DNA from: Ferrovibrio sp035304305
GTDB lineage: Bacteria > Pseudomonadota > Alphaproteobacteria > Ferrovibrionales > Ferrovibrionaceae
DNA: 22,594 bases
Assembly (NCBI RefSeq): GCF_035304305.1
Contig: NZ_DATGQG010000051.1
Location: 1-22,594, forward strand
Direction of reading: 5' to 3'
Part shown: positions 1-7,902 of the stretch, piece after piece
How the letters are laid out: each line of letters begins with the position of its first letter
Position numbering within the stretch: position 1 is the first letter of the stretch
Notes under the pieces: generated by a model
Told to the model about the DNA's origin: nothing
Seen by the model: only the letters and a program-made list of their open reading frames with translations
The model's database searches: none
Translations under genes and position numbers: made by a program

Positions 1-1
1 C

Positions 2-247
2 TTTTTTGCATATTTCAACATGCTGCAGGGGGCCCACCAGTTACTTCCCGAGCAACGTCGGCTGATCGAGAAAAGGTGCATCTCAACCGCAAGGAAAGCA
101 GCCAACCGAGTGGGATTGCAGGCAAATAGGGCCTGGACCACCTACGCCTATGCTAAAGCCAAACTGGGGATGGGATTGCCCCGAAACTTTGACCTCAATC
201 AGATAGCCCTGGCATTCCGCGCCCTGCCTGGGGTCCGTCGCCTCTAG
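2..247 (+). CDS. C-terminal end of an unidentified protein (partial, runs off the window start)
   Basis: The reading frame is open from base 2 to the TAG at 245-247, so this is probably the last 81 or so codons of a gene that begins upstream; an internal ATG at 20 is an alternative start. The segment is basic and mostly helical in character (many Arg, Lys and Ala) and contains no motif I recognise. It ends 15 bases before the O-antigen ligase-like gene on the same strand, so it may belong to the same polysaccharide operon, and a glycosyltransferase C-terminus would fit that setting. That is inference only. Its codons are less strongly GC3-biased than those of genes further right. Confidence 0.5.
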   Translation, partial: FFAYFNMLQGAHQLLPEQRRLIEKRCISTARKAANRVGLQANRAWTTYAYAKAKLGMGLPRNFDLNQIALAFRALPGVRRL

Positions 248-262
248 ACAATACCGGCATAG

Positions 263-1549
263 ATGCCTCACTTTCTGACACATGTAAATTTTGCTGACTC
301 CAGCCGGTTTCAGCTTTTGCGTCAGCTCAACCTGCTGCTTCTCGCCGCATTGCCCGCTGCGCTGCTCCTGTCCCGAGGCGCAGCTGAGATCGTGATTGTC
401 GTCATCGACGTATCGTTCATCGCGGTGGTCATTGCCCAGCGGCAATGGCACGTGCTGCGGCCGCCGCTTATTGTCGCATTATTGCTGACCTGGGCGGCCT
501 TGGTTCTGATCGTCTCGCCGCTGGCGATGGACCCGCATGCCTCGCTTACACGCAGTCTGCCATGGCTGCGATTTATCGTTTTCTTCGCCGCCGTGACCAG
601 TTGGCTGGTTCCAACCCGAGCCGAACTCAAGCTCATCTGTATTGCGTGGACGGCGACACTGCTCATGGCGATTACGGATGGTTTGGTCCAGCTGGCAACC
701 GGGGTATCTGCGAGCGGACAGCCTATTGATGGCACTCGCCTCACCGGACCTCTGAGCCGCCCCAATATCGGCAGCTTTGTCGCACGCATCGGATTCCCCG
801 TAATGGCGGGTTGGGTACTGCTCGCCAGCCTGCAGCCACCCGGCAAACATCTCCTCCGACAGAACCTTCTGGTGCTCGTGCTCGGGCTGTTCCTGGCCGT
901 ATTCATCTTTCTCACAGGCGAGCGTGCTGCCTCTCTCCTGACCGCTGCGGCGGTTATCCTCGTCATCCTTCTTATCGCCATTCTGCGGCCGGGATACCTG
1001 ATCATCAGCCTGAGTGGCATTGGCCTGTTCCTGATCTGCGGCGCAGCCGTACTTCTGATCAGTGACAGGATCATGAACAGGGCGAGAAGCGTGATAGACA
1101 CGCTGGCCAACCTGTGGGACTCCATCTACGGTCAATTGCTCATGACCGGATTGCAGATGTGGCTGGACAATCCCATCACCGGTGTTGGCCTCAAAGGATT
1201 CCGGGCAGGCTGTGACCACTACCTGGCCCAAGGCATCATATCCGAGTGTCACCCCCACCCACACAACATCTATGTGGAGTGGCTCGCTGAGAGCGGACTC
1301 ATCGGCTCGCTTGGATTCTTTGCCTTCATCCTGCTGCTCTGCTGGGCCGACCTGCGCCTCCTCCGCCCCCGCGCACTTCCAGTAACTGGCGCCCTCCTGA
1401 CCGGCTGCCTGCTGATTGCCCTGTTCCCGTTCAGCGTCGGACAGAGTTTTTTCAGCAACTGGCCGGCAATACTGTTCTGGTCTTCCTTGGGCCTGAGCGC
1501 GGCAATCATGCGTATCGCACTCAACGATGAGAAGGGGCAGCATCGTTGA
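263..1549 (+). CDS. O-antigen ligase / Wzy-type polysaccharide polymerase family membrane protein
   Basis: This 428-residue integral membrane protein has about ten hydrophobic segments. Near residues 210-225 it has a TGERAAS motif like the conserved Arg-containing loop of Wzy_C proteins. A large periplasmic loop at about residues 285-350 contains NPITGVGLKGF followed by HPHNIYVEWLAESGL, the His/Glu region typical of WaaL ligases and O-antigen polymerases. Family role: ligation or polymerisation of lipid-linked glycan on the periplasmic face of the inner membrane. The choice between ligase and polymerase cannot be made from sequence alone. The ATG at 263 has no strong Shine-Dalgarno, so the start is provisional. 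The gene overlaps the next by four bases (TTGA), indicating translational coupling with a glycosyltransferase and supporting an LPS or capsule role. Confidence 0.85.
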   Translation: MPHFLTHVNFADSSRFQLLRQLNLLLLAALPAALLLSRGAAEIVIVVIDVSFIAVVIAQRQWHVLRPPLIVALLLTWAALVLIVSPLAMDPHASLTRSLPWLRFIVFFAAVTSWLVPTRAELKLICIAWTATLLMAITDGLVQLATGVSASGQPIDGTRLTGPLSRPNIGSFVARIGFPVMAGWVLLASLQPPGKHLLRQNLLVLVLGLFLAVFIFLTGERAASLLTAAAVILVILLIAILRPGYLIISLSGIGLFLICGAAVLLISDRIMNRARSVIDTLANLWDSIYGQLLMTGLQMWLDNPITGVGLKGFRAGCDHYLAQGIISECHPHPHNIYVEWLAESGLIGSLGFFAFILLLCWADLRLLRPRALPVTGALLTGCLLIALFPFSVGQSFFSNWPAILFWSSLGLSAAIMRIALNDEKGQHR

Positions 1550-2487
1550 CGTCGATCCTGGTGATCAAGCATTCCGCACTGGGCGACATCATTCTGTCGT
1601 TGCCCCAGTTACGCGCCATTCGCCGGCACCACACCGGCCAGCACCTCGTCCTGCTCACCACCGCCCCTTTTGCCGACTTGCTGCAGAAGACCGGGTTCTT
1701 CGACGAGATCTGGTGTGACGACCGGCCGAAGCTTTGGCATGTGAGGCGGACGCTGGCCCTGACCCGCCGAATCAGCAACGGCCGCTTCAGCCGGGTTTAC
1801 GATCTGCAGGGCAGCCAGCGTACGCGCTGGTATTTCCGCCTGCTGCAGCTGCTCGGCGGCCGCACGCCGGAATGGGTCGGCAATGCCAGGGGCTGCTCGC
1901 ACCATATCCCCGATCCCACGGAGCCCGTCCATATCAGCGAGCTGCGGCGGCGGCAGTTGGCGCTTGCCGGCATTCCCGACCCCGGCCTGCCGGATCTGGA
2001 TTTTCTCACGGCGGACATCTCGCGGTTCGGCCTGCCGCGCCGTTTCGCCCTGCTGGTTCCCGGCGGTGCGCCGCATCGTCCGGCGAAGCGCTGGCCCGCT
2101 GCACAATTCGGCGGACTGGCAAACCATCTCTCAGCCCAGGGTCTCACGCCGGTCCTGATCGGGCGCGCGGCGGAACGCGTGCAGATCGAGGAAATCCGCA
2201 GGCTCTGCCCCGCCGCCATTGATCTCTGCGATCGCACCTCCATCGCGGATCTGGCGGCTCTCGGGCGGGCGGCGGCCCTTGCCGTCGGCAACGATACCGG
2301 TCCGATGCATGTCGTCGCTGCCGCGCGCTGCCCTTCCCTGGTGCTGTTTTCGGCGGAATCCGATCCCCGCAAAGTCTCGCCGCGCGGCGAATGGGTTCGG
2401 CTGCTGCAGCGCCAGAGTCTCGAGCAGCTGACGCTGGCAGACGCCATCGCCAATCTGCCGCAGGCCAGACCCTCAGCGCCAGCGTAA
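1546..2487 (+). CDS. Glycosyltransferase family 9 (heptosyltransferase-like)
   Basis: A 313-residue cytoplasmic GT-B enzyme of the ADP-heptose:LPS heptosyltransferase family. The N-terminus (ILVIKHSALGDIILSLP, residues 4-20) is the hallmark family 9 start. The C-terminal nucleotide-sugar motif is GNDTGPMHVVAAA (residues 248-260). A PGGAPHRPAKRWP stretch (residues 172-184) matches the usual PG-(A/S)-x-x-x-x-KRWP signature. Translation starts at a TTG inside the stop of the upstream ligase gene; the family-typical N-terminus begins at once, so this start is well supported. At the 3' end it overlaps the convergent HPP gene by 15 bases. The acceptor sugar cannot be predicted, so no waa symbol is assigned. 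Confidence 0.9.
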   Translation: MTSILVIKHSALGDIILSLPQLRAIRRHHTGQHLVLLTTAPFADLLQKTGFFDEIWCDDRPKLWHVRRTLALTRRISNGRFSRVYDLQGSQRTRWYFRLLQLLGGRTPEWVGNARGCSHHIPDPTEPVHISELRRRQLALAGIPDPGLPDLDFLTADISRFGLPRRFALLVPGGAPHRPAKRWPAAQFGGLANHLSAQGLTPVLIGRAAERVQIEEIRRLCPAAIDLCDRTSIADLAALGRAAALAVGNDTGPMHVVAAARCPSLVLFSAESDPRKVSPRGEWVRLLQRQSLEQLTLADAIANLPQARPSAPA

Positions 2488-2940
2488 CGGCCAGGGCGGA
2501 CCGGGTCGCAGGCGGCTCCAGATGTAGACTGCTGCCATCAGGATCAGCAGCGCGGGCGCCAGCGGATAGACGAGAAACAGCCAGTCACTCTTCAGGTTCA
2601 GGACGATGAGCGGATTGGCACCCGCCGGCGGATGCATGAGGTTGCAGACGCGCATCACGATGGCGATCAGCGCGACGCCCGCTCCCATGGTCCAGATATT
2701 GCTGCCGAAAATCTGCAGCAGGGCGATGCCGATCGCTGCCCCCAGCAGGTGACTGGCAAACACGGCAACAGGACGCGAGCCTTCATGGGTCGGAAAGCAG
2801 AAAAGCAGGATCGCCGTACTGCCCAGCGAGGTCAGCGCCAGCCCGTGTTCGGCGTCGATCACCCAGAGGACCAGGGCGAGCGACGGCAGAATGCCGACGG
2901 CAATCCAGCAGGCCTCGATCAGCATCGTACGGCTGATCAT
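2473..2940 (-). CDS. HPP family membrane protein
   Basis: A 155-residue protein with four to five hydrophobic segments and the motif that names the family, HPPAGANP (HPP at residues 103-105). It also has the conserved FGSTA-like segment, here LGSTAILLF (residues 39-47), and SRP at 55-57. HPP proteins are small integral membrane proteins; plant homologues have been linked to nitrite transport, but bacterial substrates are poorly defined. The ATG lies within the stop of the upstream hydrolase (ATGA, 2937-2940), so translation is probably coupled. The last 15 bases overlap the 3' end of the convergent glycosyltransferase, leaving no room for a conventional terminator between the two. Confidence 0.88.
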   Translation of the reverse strand: MISRTMLIEACWIAVGILPSLALVLWVIDAEHGLALTSLGSTAILLFCFPTHEGSRPVAVFASHLLGAAIGIALLQIFGSNIWTMGAGVALIAIVMRVCNLMHPPAGANPLIVLNLKSDWLFLVYPLAPALLILMAAVYIWSRLRPGPPWPLRWR

Positions 2941-3944
2941 TTCGGCAGCTCCTTCTCGTCGGGAAAGAGCGGCAGGTCCCTGCGCTCCGCCCCCGAAGGA
3001 AGCCTGGCCTTCCGATCGCCCAGCCAGGCGGCGATGTCACGCCACACCACCTCGGCCTGCAGGTCGCGCAGCAGCATGTGCCAGCCGTCGGCATAGATGG
3101 CGACCCGCATGTCGACGCCCGGATCCGCCTTCAGGGCCGCCACGTATTTCTCCACCGGCTGCTTCGGAATGACCTCGTCTTTCGCGCCATAGAGCAGCAG
3201 GAGCGGCAATCCGCGCGGCCGGGTTTTGGCGGAGCGGTCCATCAGATCTACCAGGCCGTAAATCGTATCCACCCGTGTCGCCTTGATGAACAGCGGGTCG
3301 CGGGAAAGCCGGCGCAGCATCTCGATATTGTCGGAGGCCTGGATCTTCAGCCCGCTGCCCGTGAAGGTCTTCCACGGGATCGTATGGGCTGCCACCCAGA
3401 GCGTCGCACTGTAGTACCAGGGCATGCTCTCGCGTCCCCAGACCGCCGGCGCGACCAGCACCAGGCCGTCCGGCCTTACATCTCCCTCTTCCAGAGCGAC
3501 CAGCGTGACGGCGCCTCCCATGCTTTCGCCAAGCCAGAAGAGCGGCGTATCCGGATGCCGTTGCCGCAGGCTGCGGCTCAGTTCGACGATGTCCCGCGTC
3601 ATCCTTGTCTGGCCGGGCCAGAAACCCCGGAATGCCGACTGCCCGAAACCGCGCTGGTCCGGCGCATAGGTGGCGATACCACGTTTCGCCCACCACTCGC
3701 CCGGCTCCGTGAAAGCATTGCTGTAATCGTTGAAGCCATGCACGGCGAGGACAACGGCCGCTGGTTTGCCTTCGGGGAGCCAGCGCCGCAGCGGCAGCAC
3801 GCGACCGTCGCTGGCCTGCCAGCTGTCTGCCGCCGGCATGAAGGCCGGCGGCACAGCCATGTCGCCCGGCGGCTGCAAGCGCGGCGCGCAGGCGCCTGCG
3901 GCCAGCAGGCCAATCCCGAGCAGTGCGGCCAGCAGCCGCTTCAT
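2937..3944 (-). CDS. Alpha/beta hydrolase (monoacylglycerol lipase / serine aminopeptidase S33 type), probable lipoprotein
   Basis: A 335-residue protein. It starts with a basic then hydrophobic signal (MKRLLAALLGIGLLAAGAC) and a lipobox-like AGAC with Cys19, so it is probably a membrane-anchored lipoprotein. The hydrolase fold is clear: oxyanion HGF at 69-71, nucleophile GESMG with Ser141, probable acid Asp256 (GAKDEVIP) and His289 (DGWHM). A cap region lies between about 165 and 240. Family members cleave acylglycerols or related esters; the substrate is unknown. The frame stays open far upstream into the SDR gene, but Met at 3944 begins a textbook export signal, so I chose it. It sits 14 bases after the SDR stop and overlaps the HPP start by ATGA, forming a three-gene minus-strand unit. 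Confidence 0.87.
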   Translation of the reverse strand: MKRLLAALLGIGLLAAGACAPRLQPPGDMAVPPAFMPAADSWQASDGRVLPLRRWLPEGKPAAVVLAVHGFNDYSNAFTEPGEWWAKRGIATYAPDQRGFGQSAFRGFWPGQTRMTRDIVELSRSLRQRHPDTPLFWLGESMGGAVTLVALEEGDVRPDGLVLVAPAVWGRESMPWYYSATLWVAAHTIPWKTFTGSGLKIQASDNIEMLRRLSRDPLFIKATRVDTIYGLVDLMDRSAKTRPRGLPLLLLYGAKDEVIPKQPVEKYVAALKADPGVDMRVAIYADGWHMLLRDLQAEVVWRDIAAWLGDRKARLPSGAERRDLPLFPDEKELPK

Positions 3945-3958
3945 GCCGACGACGTTCT

Positions 3959-4732
3959 TCACAGCGTCCGTGTCAGACCGCCATCGACATCGATGATCGC
4001 GCCGTTCAGATAGGCTGCCTGCGGCGAGGCCAGGAAGGCAACAGCGCGGGCGATCTCGGCCGGCTCGCCGAAACGGGCCACGCCCATGGCGCGCGGCATG
4101 CGCTCGGCCGCTTCCGCCTCGCTGATCCCGTGTTCCGCCGCGAAGCTTCGGATCCGGACCTGCAGCCGCTCGGTGGCGATCGTGCCCGGATTGATCGCGT
4201 TCACCCGCACGCCGTCCGCCACGCCGCGATCGGCCAGCACCTTGGTCAGGTTCATGGCTGCCGCATTGACCGAACCGCCGATGGCGAATTCGGCCTGGCC
4301 GGTGCGGCCGCCCACGCCGATGATGCTGACGATGCTGCCGCTGCTTTTCTGAAGCTGCGGCCAGGCAGCGCGGCTCAGCCGCATCGCACCGAAAAATTTC
4401 AGCGCGAAGCCGTCCTGCCAGTCCTCGTCGCTCAGGGTGAGAAAGTCGCCGCGCCTGGTGGCGCCGGCATTGTTGACCAGGAGATCGACCCCGCCAAAGC
4501 GCTGCACGGCGGCCTGGACCAGTCTGGCTGGCTCGGCCGGATCGCGCAGATCCACAGCCTGCACTAGGCATTCGGTTGTCAGGCTGCCCGCCAGAGTCTC
4601 AAGAAGGTCGCGCGAGCGCGCGGCGAGAACCAGCTTCATCCCCTCCCCGGCTAGGGTCTCGGCAATGGCCCGGCCGATCCCCTTGCTGGCTCCCGTGACG
4701 ATGGCAACCTTGCCGGCAAGCTGCAGATCCAT
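3959..4732 (-). CDS. Short-chain dehydrogenase/reductase-like protein lacking the usual YxxxK motif
   Basis: A 257-residue Rossmann protein. It has the cofactor motif TGASKGIG (13-20), a probable NADP-preferring AARSRD stretch (37-42), NNAG (87-90) and the C-terminal DVDGG (248-252). The active-site segment departs from the classical SDR: Ser136 is near the expected position, but where Tyr-x-x-x-Lys should follow the sequence reads AEFAIGGSVNAA (147-158), with no Tyr and no Lys at +4. I recall alphaproteobacterial relatives with the same segment, so this may be a subfamily trait rather than decay. A good Shine-Dalgarno (GAGGAG) precedes the ATG. It diverges from a second SDR across 74 bases and heads the hydrolase-HPP unit. 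Confidence 0.88.
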   Translation of the reverse strand: MDLQLAGKVAIVTGASKGIGRAIAETLAGEGMKLVLAARSRDLLETLAGSLTTECLVQAVDLRDPAEPARLVQAAVQRFGGVDLLVNNAGATRRGDFLTLSDEDWQDGFALKFFGAMRLSRAAWPQLQKSSGSIVSIIGVGGRTGQAEFAIGGSVNAAAMNLTKVLADRGVADGVRVNAINPGTIATERLQVRIRSFAAEHGISEAEAAERMPRAMGVARFGEPAEIARAVAFLASPQAAYLNGAIIDVDGGLTRTL

Positions 4733-4806
4733 GAACGACTCCTCGGATGGTGCAAATCCCGCTCTCCGGGCTAATCTAGCAGCCGGGGAAACGCAAGGGA
4801 GGTTCC

Positions 4807-5682
4807 ATGTTTCGCAGCGACCTGTTCAAGGGCAAGCGCATCTTGGTCACCGGTGGCGGCACCGGGCTGGGAAAGGCCATGGCGCGCCGCTTCATGGAAT
4901 TGGGGGCCGAGTTGCATATCTGCGGCCGTCGCGAGGGTGTGCTCAAGGAAACGGCAGCCGAGCTGGCGGCCGAGACCGGCGGCCGCATCCATACCCATCC
5001 CTGCGATATCCGCGTCGCCGGAGCCGTGGACGAGATGATCACGGAAATCTGGCAGCATGGGCCGCTGGATGGACTGGTGAACAACGCTGCCGGCAACTTC
5101 ATCGCCCGGACGGAAGACCTCAGCCCGCGCGGTTTCGACGCTATCGCCAATATCGTGCTGCATGGCAGTTTCTACGTCACCCAGGCCGTCGGCAAGCGCT
5201 GGATCGCGGGAAAGCGCGGCGGCAGCATCATCTCGATCGTCACCACCTGGGTCTGGACCGGCTCGGCATTCGTCGTGCCGTCTGCCATGTCCAAGGCCGG
5301 CATCGCGGCCATGACACAGTCGCTCGCCGTCGAATGGGGGCCGAAGGGTATCCGGCTGAATGCCATCGCGCCCGGCCCCTTCCCGACCGAAGGCATGACC
5401 AAGCGGCTCGCCCCCACGGAAGAACTGGAGCGCAGGATGATCGGCGCGATTCCGATGCGCCGCGTCGGCAAGCTGCCGGAGCTTGCCAATCTCGCTGCCT
5501 ACCTGATGAGCGAGGAGGCCGGCTACATCACCGGCGAGGTGATCGCCATCGATGGCGGGCAATGGCTGAACGGTGCGGGCGGATTCGGCGCCCTGACCGA
5601 ACTGACGGATTCCGACTGGCAGGACATCCGTGCCGCCATCGAGGCGACCAATGCCAGGGACAAGGCGCAGCGAACCGTCTAG
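4807..5682 (+). CDS. SDR family oxidoreductase resembling 2,4-dienoyl-CoA reductase
   Basis: A 291-residue Rossmann protein with TGGGTGLG (15-22), NNAAGNF (92-98) and the segment FVVPSAMSKAG (155-165). These strongly resemble the mitochondrial and peroxisomal 2,4-dienoyl-CoA reductases, which share the PSA-x-x-KAG signature and the APGP region (188-191). The family reduces 2,4-dienoyl-CoA with NADPH during beta-oxidation of unsaturated fatty acids. Lys163 is conserved and Ser159 replaces the classical SDR Tyr, as in DECR. From memory, the DECR catalytic Tyr lies just upstream; here that position is Trp148 (TTWVW). A strong Shine-Dalgarno (AAGGGAGG) precedes the ATG at good distance. A 138-base gap separates it from aspA. 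Confidence 0.85.
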   Translation: MFRSDLFKGKRILVTGGGTGLGKAMARRFMELGAELHICGRREGVLKETAAELAAETGGRIHTHPCDIRVAGAVDEMITEIWQHGPLDGLVNNAAGNFIARTEDLSPRGFDAIANIVLHGSFYVTQAVGKRWIAGKRGGSIISIVTTWVWTGSAFVVPSAMSKAGIAAMTQSLAVEWGPKGIRLNAIAPGPFPTEGMTKRLAPTEELERRMIGAIPMRRVGKLPELANLAAYLMSEEAGYITGEVIAIDGGQWLNGAGGFGALTELTDSDWQDIRAAIEATNARDKAQRTV

Positions 5683-5750
5683 TCCGCCAGACGACACACC
5701 CTCGTTTTAGTTGCATCGGAAAGGAAATATCACCGTCGGGACACTTCGTT

Positions 5751-5776
5751 TTGACACTACGTCAGCGCAATATGGT
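5751..5776 (+). promoter_or_regulatory. Candidate promoter upstream of aspA
   Basis: A perfect TTGACA lies at 5751-5756 in the relatively AT-rich 138-base gap before aspA. The best -10-like hexamer is TATGGT at 5771-5776, but the 14-base spacing is short, so only the -35 element is convincing. No clear terminator for the upstream SDR is visible in the gap. Confidence 0.3.
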
Positions 5777-5820
5777 GGCGTCCGTCCCGACACCTTAACG
5801 ACGAAAAGTCAGAGGGAAAA

Positions 5821-7257
5821 ATGAGCAGCGATAGCGCCACCCGGCTGGAGCATGATTCGCTCGGCGAAATGGCGATTCCGGCCTCCGCATACTACGGCAT
5901 CCAGACCCAGCGCGCGCTGGAGAATTTCCACATCTCCGGCATCGGCATCAACCTTTATCCCAACCTGATTCGCGCCTTCGGCATGGTGAAGAAGGCCTGC
6001 GCGACCGCCAACCACAAGCTCGGCTACCTCGAGCCCGAGAAGTACAAGGGTATTGCCAAGGCCTGCGACGAACTGATCGAGGGCAAGCTGCACGAGTGGT
6101 TCACCATCGACGTCTTCCAGGGCGGCGCCGGAACCTCCACGAACATGAATGTCAACGAAGTGATCGCCAATCGCGGCCTCGAGCTGATGGGCTATCACAA
6201 GGGCGAGTACAGCCACCTCCACCCGAACGATGACGTCAACCTGTCGCAGTCGACCAACGACGTCTATCCGACGGCAGTGCGGCTTGCCGTGATCCTCAGC
6301 CATGCCGAGCTGATGAAGGCGCTGGACGACCTCGCCTACGAATTCCGCCAGCGCGGCGTCGAATTCGCCGACATCATCAAGCTGGGTCGCACCCAGCTGC
6401 AGGATGCCGTGCCGATGACGCTGGGCCAGGAATTCGAAGCCTTCGCGATCAACATCAAGGAGGATGTCGCGCGCGGCGACGAAATCGTGAAGCTGTTCCG
6501 CGAGGTGAATCTGGGCGGCACCGCGGTGGGTACCGGGATCAACACCGAGCCGGAATACTCCAATCTCGCCATCGACGAGCTGGCCCGCATCAGCGGCGTC
6601 GAAATGGTCCGTGCGGCGAACCTGATCGAAGCGAGCTGGGACATGGGTGCCTTCGTGCTCTATTCCGGCATGCTCAAGCGCATCGCGGTCAAGCTGTCGA
6701 AGATTGCCAACGACCTGCGCCTGCTTTCCTCGGGCCCGCGCGGCGGCCTGAACGAGATTTCCCTGCCGCCGATGCAGCCGGGATCCTCCATCATGCCTGG
6801 CAAGGTCAACCCGGTGATCCCGGAGGTGGTGAACCAGGTCTGCTTCCAGGTGATCGGCAAGGACATGGCGGTGACCATGGCCGCGGAAGCCGGCCAGCTG
6901 CAGCTCAACGTGATGGAGCCGCTGATCGTCTACAACGTGCTGAGCTCGATGCAGCTGCTGGCGCGCGCCTCCCGCACGCTGGCTGAGAAATGCGTCGCCG
7001 GCATCCAGGCCAATACCGAACAGGCCAGGCGCCATGTGGAGGCGAGCGTCGGCATCGTCACCGTGCTCAACCCCTATATCGGATACGAGAAATCCGCTGC
7101 CCTGGCGAAGGAAGCGCTGAAGACCGGCCGCACGGTGCGCGAGCTGGTGATCGAGAAGGGCTGGCTGACGGAAGCGCAGGTCGACGATCTGCTGGATGTA
7201 TCCAAGGTCACCGCGCCGCGCCGGCGCGGCCGCAAGATCGTCGCGCCGACGGCCTGA
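5821..7257 (+). CDS. aspA: Aspartate ammonia-lyase (aspartase)
   Basis: A 478-residue member of the fumarase/aspartase superfamily, the usual aspartase length. It converts L-aspartate to fumarate and ammonia in the cytoplasm. Signatures in order: the N-terminal IPASAYYGIQTQRA (19-32), GAGTSTNMN (102-110), STNDVYPT (144-151), GRTQLQDAVPMTLGQEF (189-205) and the mobile catalytic loop GSSIMPGKVNP (321-331) with its Ser. The whole chain follows E. coli AspA, including LGRTQLQDAVP and EAGQLQLNVMEP, rather than class II fumarase. The extra C-terminal basic tail (RRRGRK) is unusual but short. An AGAGGG Shine-Dalgarno precedes the ATG. Downstream is a strong hairpin. No aspartate transporter or asparaginase is adjacent. 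Confidence 0.93.
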   Translation: MSSDSATRLEHDSLGEMAIPASAYYGIQTQRALENFHISGIGINLYPNLIRAFGMVKKACATANHKLGYLEPEKYKGIAKACDELIEGKLHEWFTIDVFQGGAGTSTNMNVNEVIANRGLELMGYHKGEYSHLHPNDDVNLSQSTNDVYPTAVRLAVILSHAELMKALDDLAYEFRQRGVEFADIIKLGRTQLQDAVPMTLGQEFEAFAINIKEDVARGDEIVKLFREVNLGGTAVGTGINTEPEYSNLAIDELARISGVEMVRAANLIEASWDMGAFVLYSGMLKRIAVKLSKIANDLRLLSSGPRGGLNEISLPPMQPGSSIMPGKVNPVIPEVVNQVCFQVIGKDMAVTMAAEAGQLQLNVMEPLIVYNVLSSMQLLARASRTLAEKCVAGIQANTEQARRHVEASVGIVTVLNPYIGYEKSAALAKEALKTGRTVRELVIEKGWLTEAQVDDLLDVSKVTAPRRRGRKIVAPTA

Positions 7258-7270
7258 CCACCCCAACGGT

Positions 7271-7299
7271 GTCATGGCCGGGGCAGTCCCGGCCATGAC
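7271..7299. terminator. Bidirectional terminator hairpin between aspA and the ferritin-like gene
   Basis: A perfect 12-bp stem (GTCATGGCCGGG, 7271-7282, paired with 7288-7299) closes a 5-base loop. It lies between two convergent genes, 13 bases after the aspA stop and 14 before the other stop codon. There is no T-run on either side, so termination may be weak or aided by other factors. Confidence 0.7.
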
Positions 7300-7313
7300 G
7301 TCAACCCGGTATC

Positions 7314-7826
7314 CTACTCGTATTCTTCATCCTCGCCCTCCAGCGCGGCGGGGTTGATCTCGGTTTCCGCCATCTCGGTCATTTCCTCGTCCGCCTCCTT
7401 CTTCTCACGGAGGCTTTTGGCAAGGATTCTGGCCGCCTTCTTTTCGCCCACGGCATCGGCATAGGCCGCCGCCGTGCCGTAGGAGGCGATGCCGTAATGG
7501 GAAATGCGCTGGATTGCCGCAAGAAGCGCGGCATCCTTCACGCCGCTGGCGAGATCCTTCTCCGCCACCTGCCGCGCTTCCTCGATCAGCCCCTTCATGC
7601 CATGCGAGGTTTTAGCGCGCGGATTGACGTCAAGCGCATCGAACACGGTTTCCAGCCGCTCCAGCCGTTCGGCCGTGTATTCCACCCCTTCCTCGCATAG
7701 TCGCTTAAGCGAATCCGAAGTCGCCGCCCTTGCGAATTTCGGGAAGGCCTTTTTCAGCTGTCTGTCGGCGAAATAGAGATATTGCAGGTCGGCCACCAAC
7801 AAGTCGTGCAGGCTTTCGTTCGCCAT
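7314..7826 (-). CDS. Ferritin-like DUF892 (YciE/YciF-type) protein
   Basis: A 170-residue helical protein whose N-terminus (SLHDLLVADLQYLYFADRQL, residues 5-24) is the standard start of DUF892/YciE-YciF proteins. These form four-helix ferritin-like bundles and are often stress-induced. Further family landmarks are the Glu-rich second helix and HYGIASYGTAAAYADAVG (about 110-127). The C-terminus is a run of acidic residues (EGEDEEYE). The biochemical role of the family is not settled; metal binding and stress protection are proposed. A clear AGGAG Shine-Dalgarno stands before the ATG at 7826. It is divergent from the coiled-coil gene at 7994, and the 167-base gap between them contains a perfect palindrome. 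Confidence 0.88.
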   Translation of the reverse strand: MANESLHDLLVADLQYLYFADRQLKKAFPKFARAATSDSLKRLCEEGVEYTAERLERLETVFDALDVNPRAKTSHGMKGLIEEARQVAEKDLASGVKDAALLAAIQRISHYGIASYGTAAAYADAVGEKKAARILAKSLREKKEADEEMTEMAETEINPAALEGEDEEYE

Positions 7827-7902
7827 GGTCTCCTCCGGATCATCTTGCGTTCGGCAGATGAAACCAGCGCATCGGCCATGGGTTCCGTTGTTGGACCCTA
7901 TG

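Noticed and set aside
2937..4571. Extending the alpha/beta hydrolase upstream as a 544-residue protein
   Set aside because: The added part overlaps the SDR gene in another frame and is Arg-rich shadow sequence; the internal Met begins a clear lipoprotein signal.
5821..7257. Class II fumarase (fumC) for the aspA gene
   Set aside because: The superfamily motif is shared, but the N-terminus, the LGRTQLQDAVP segment and overall resemblance follow aspartase.
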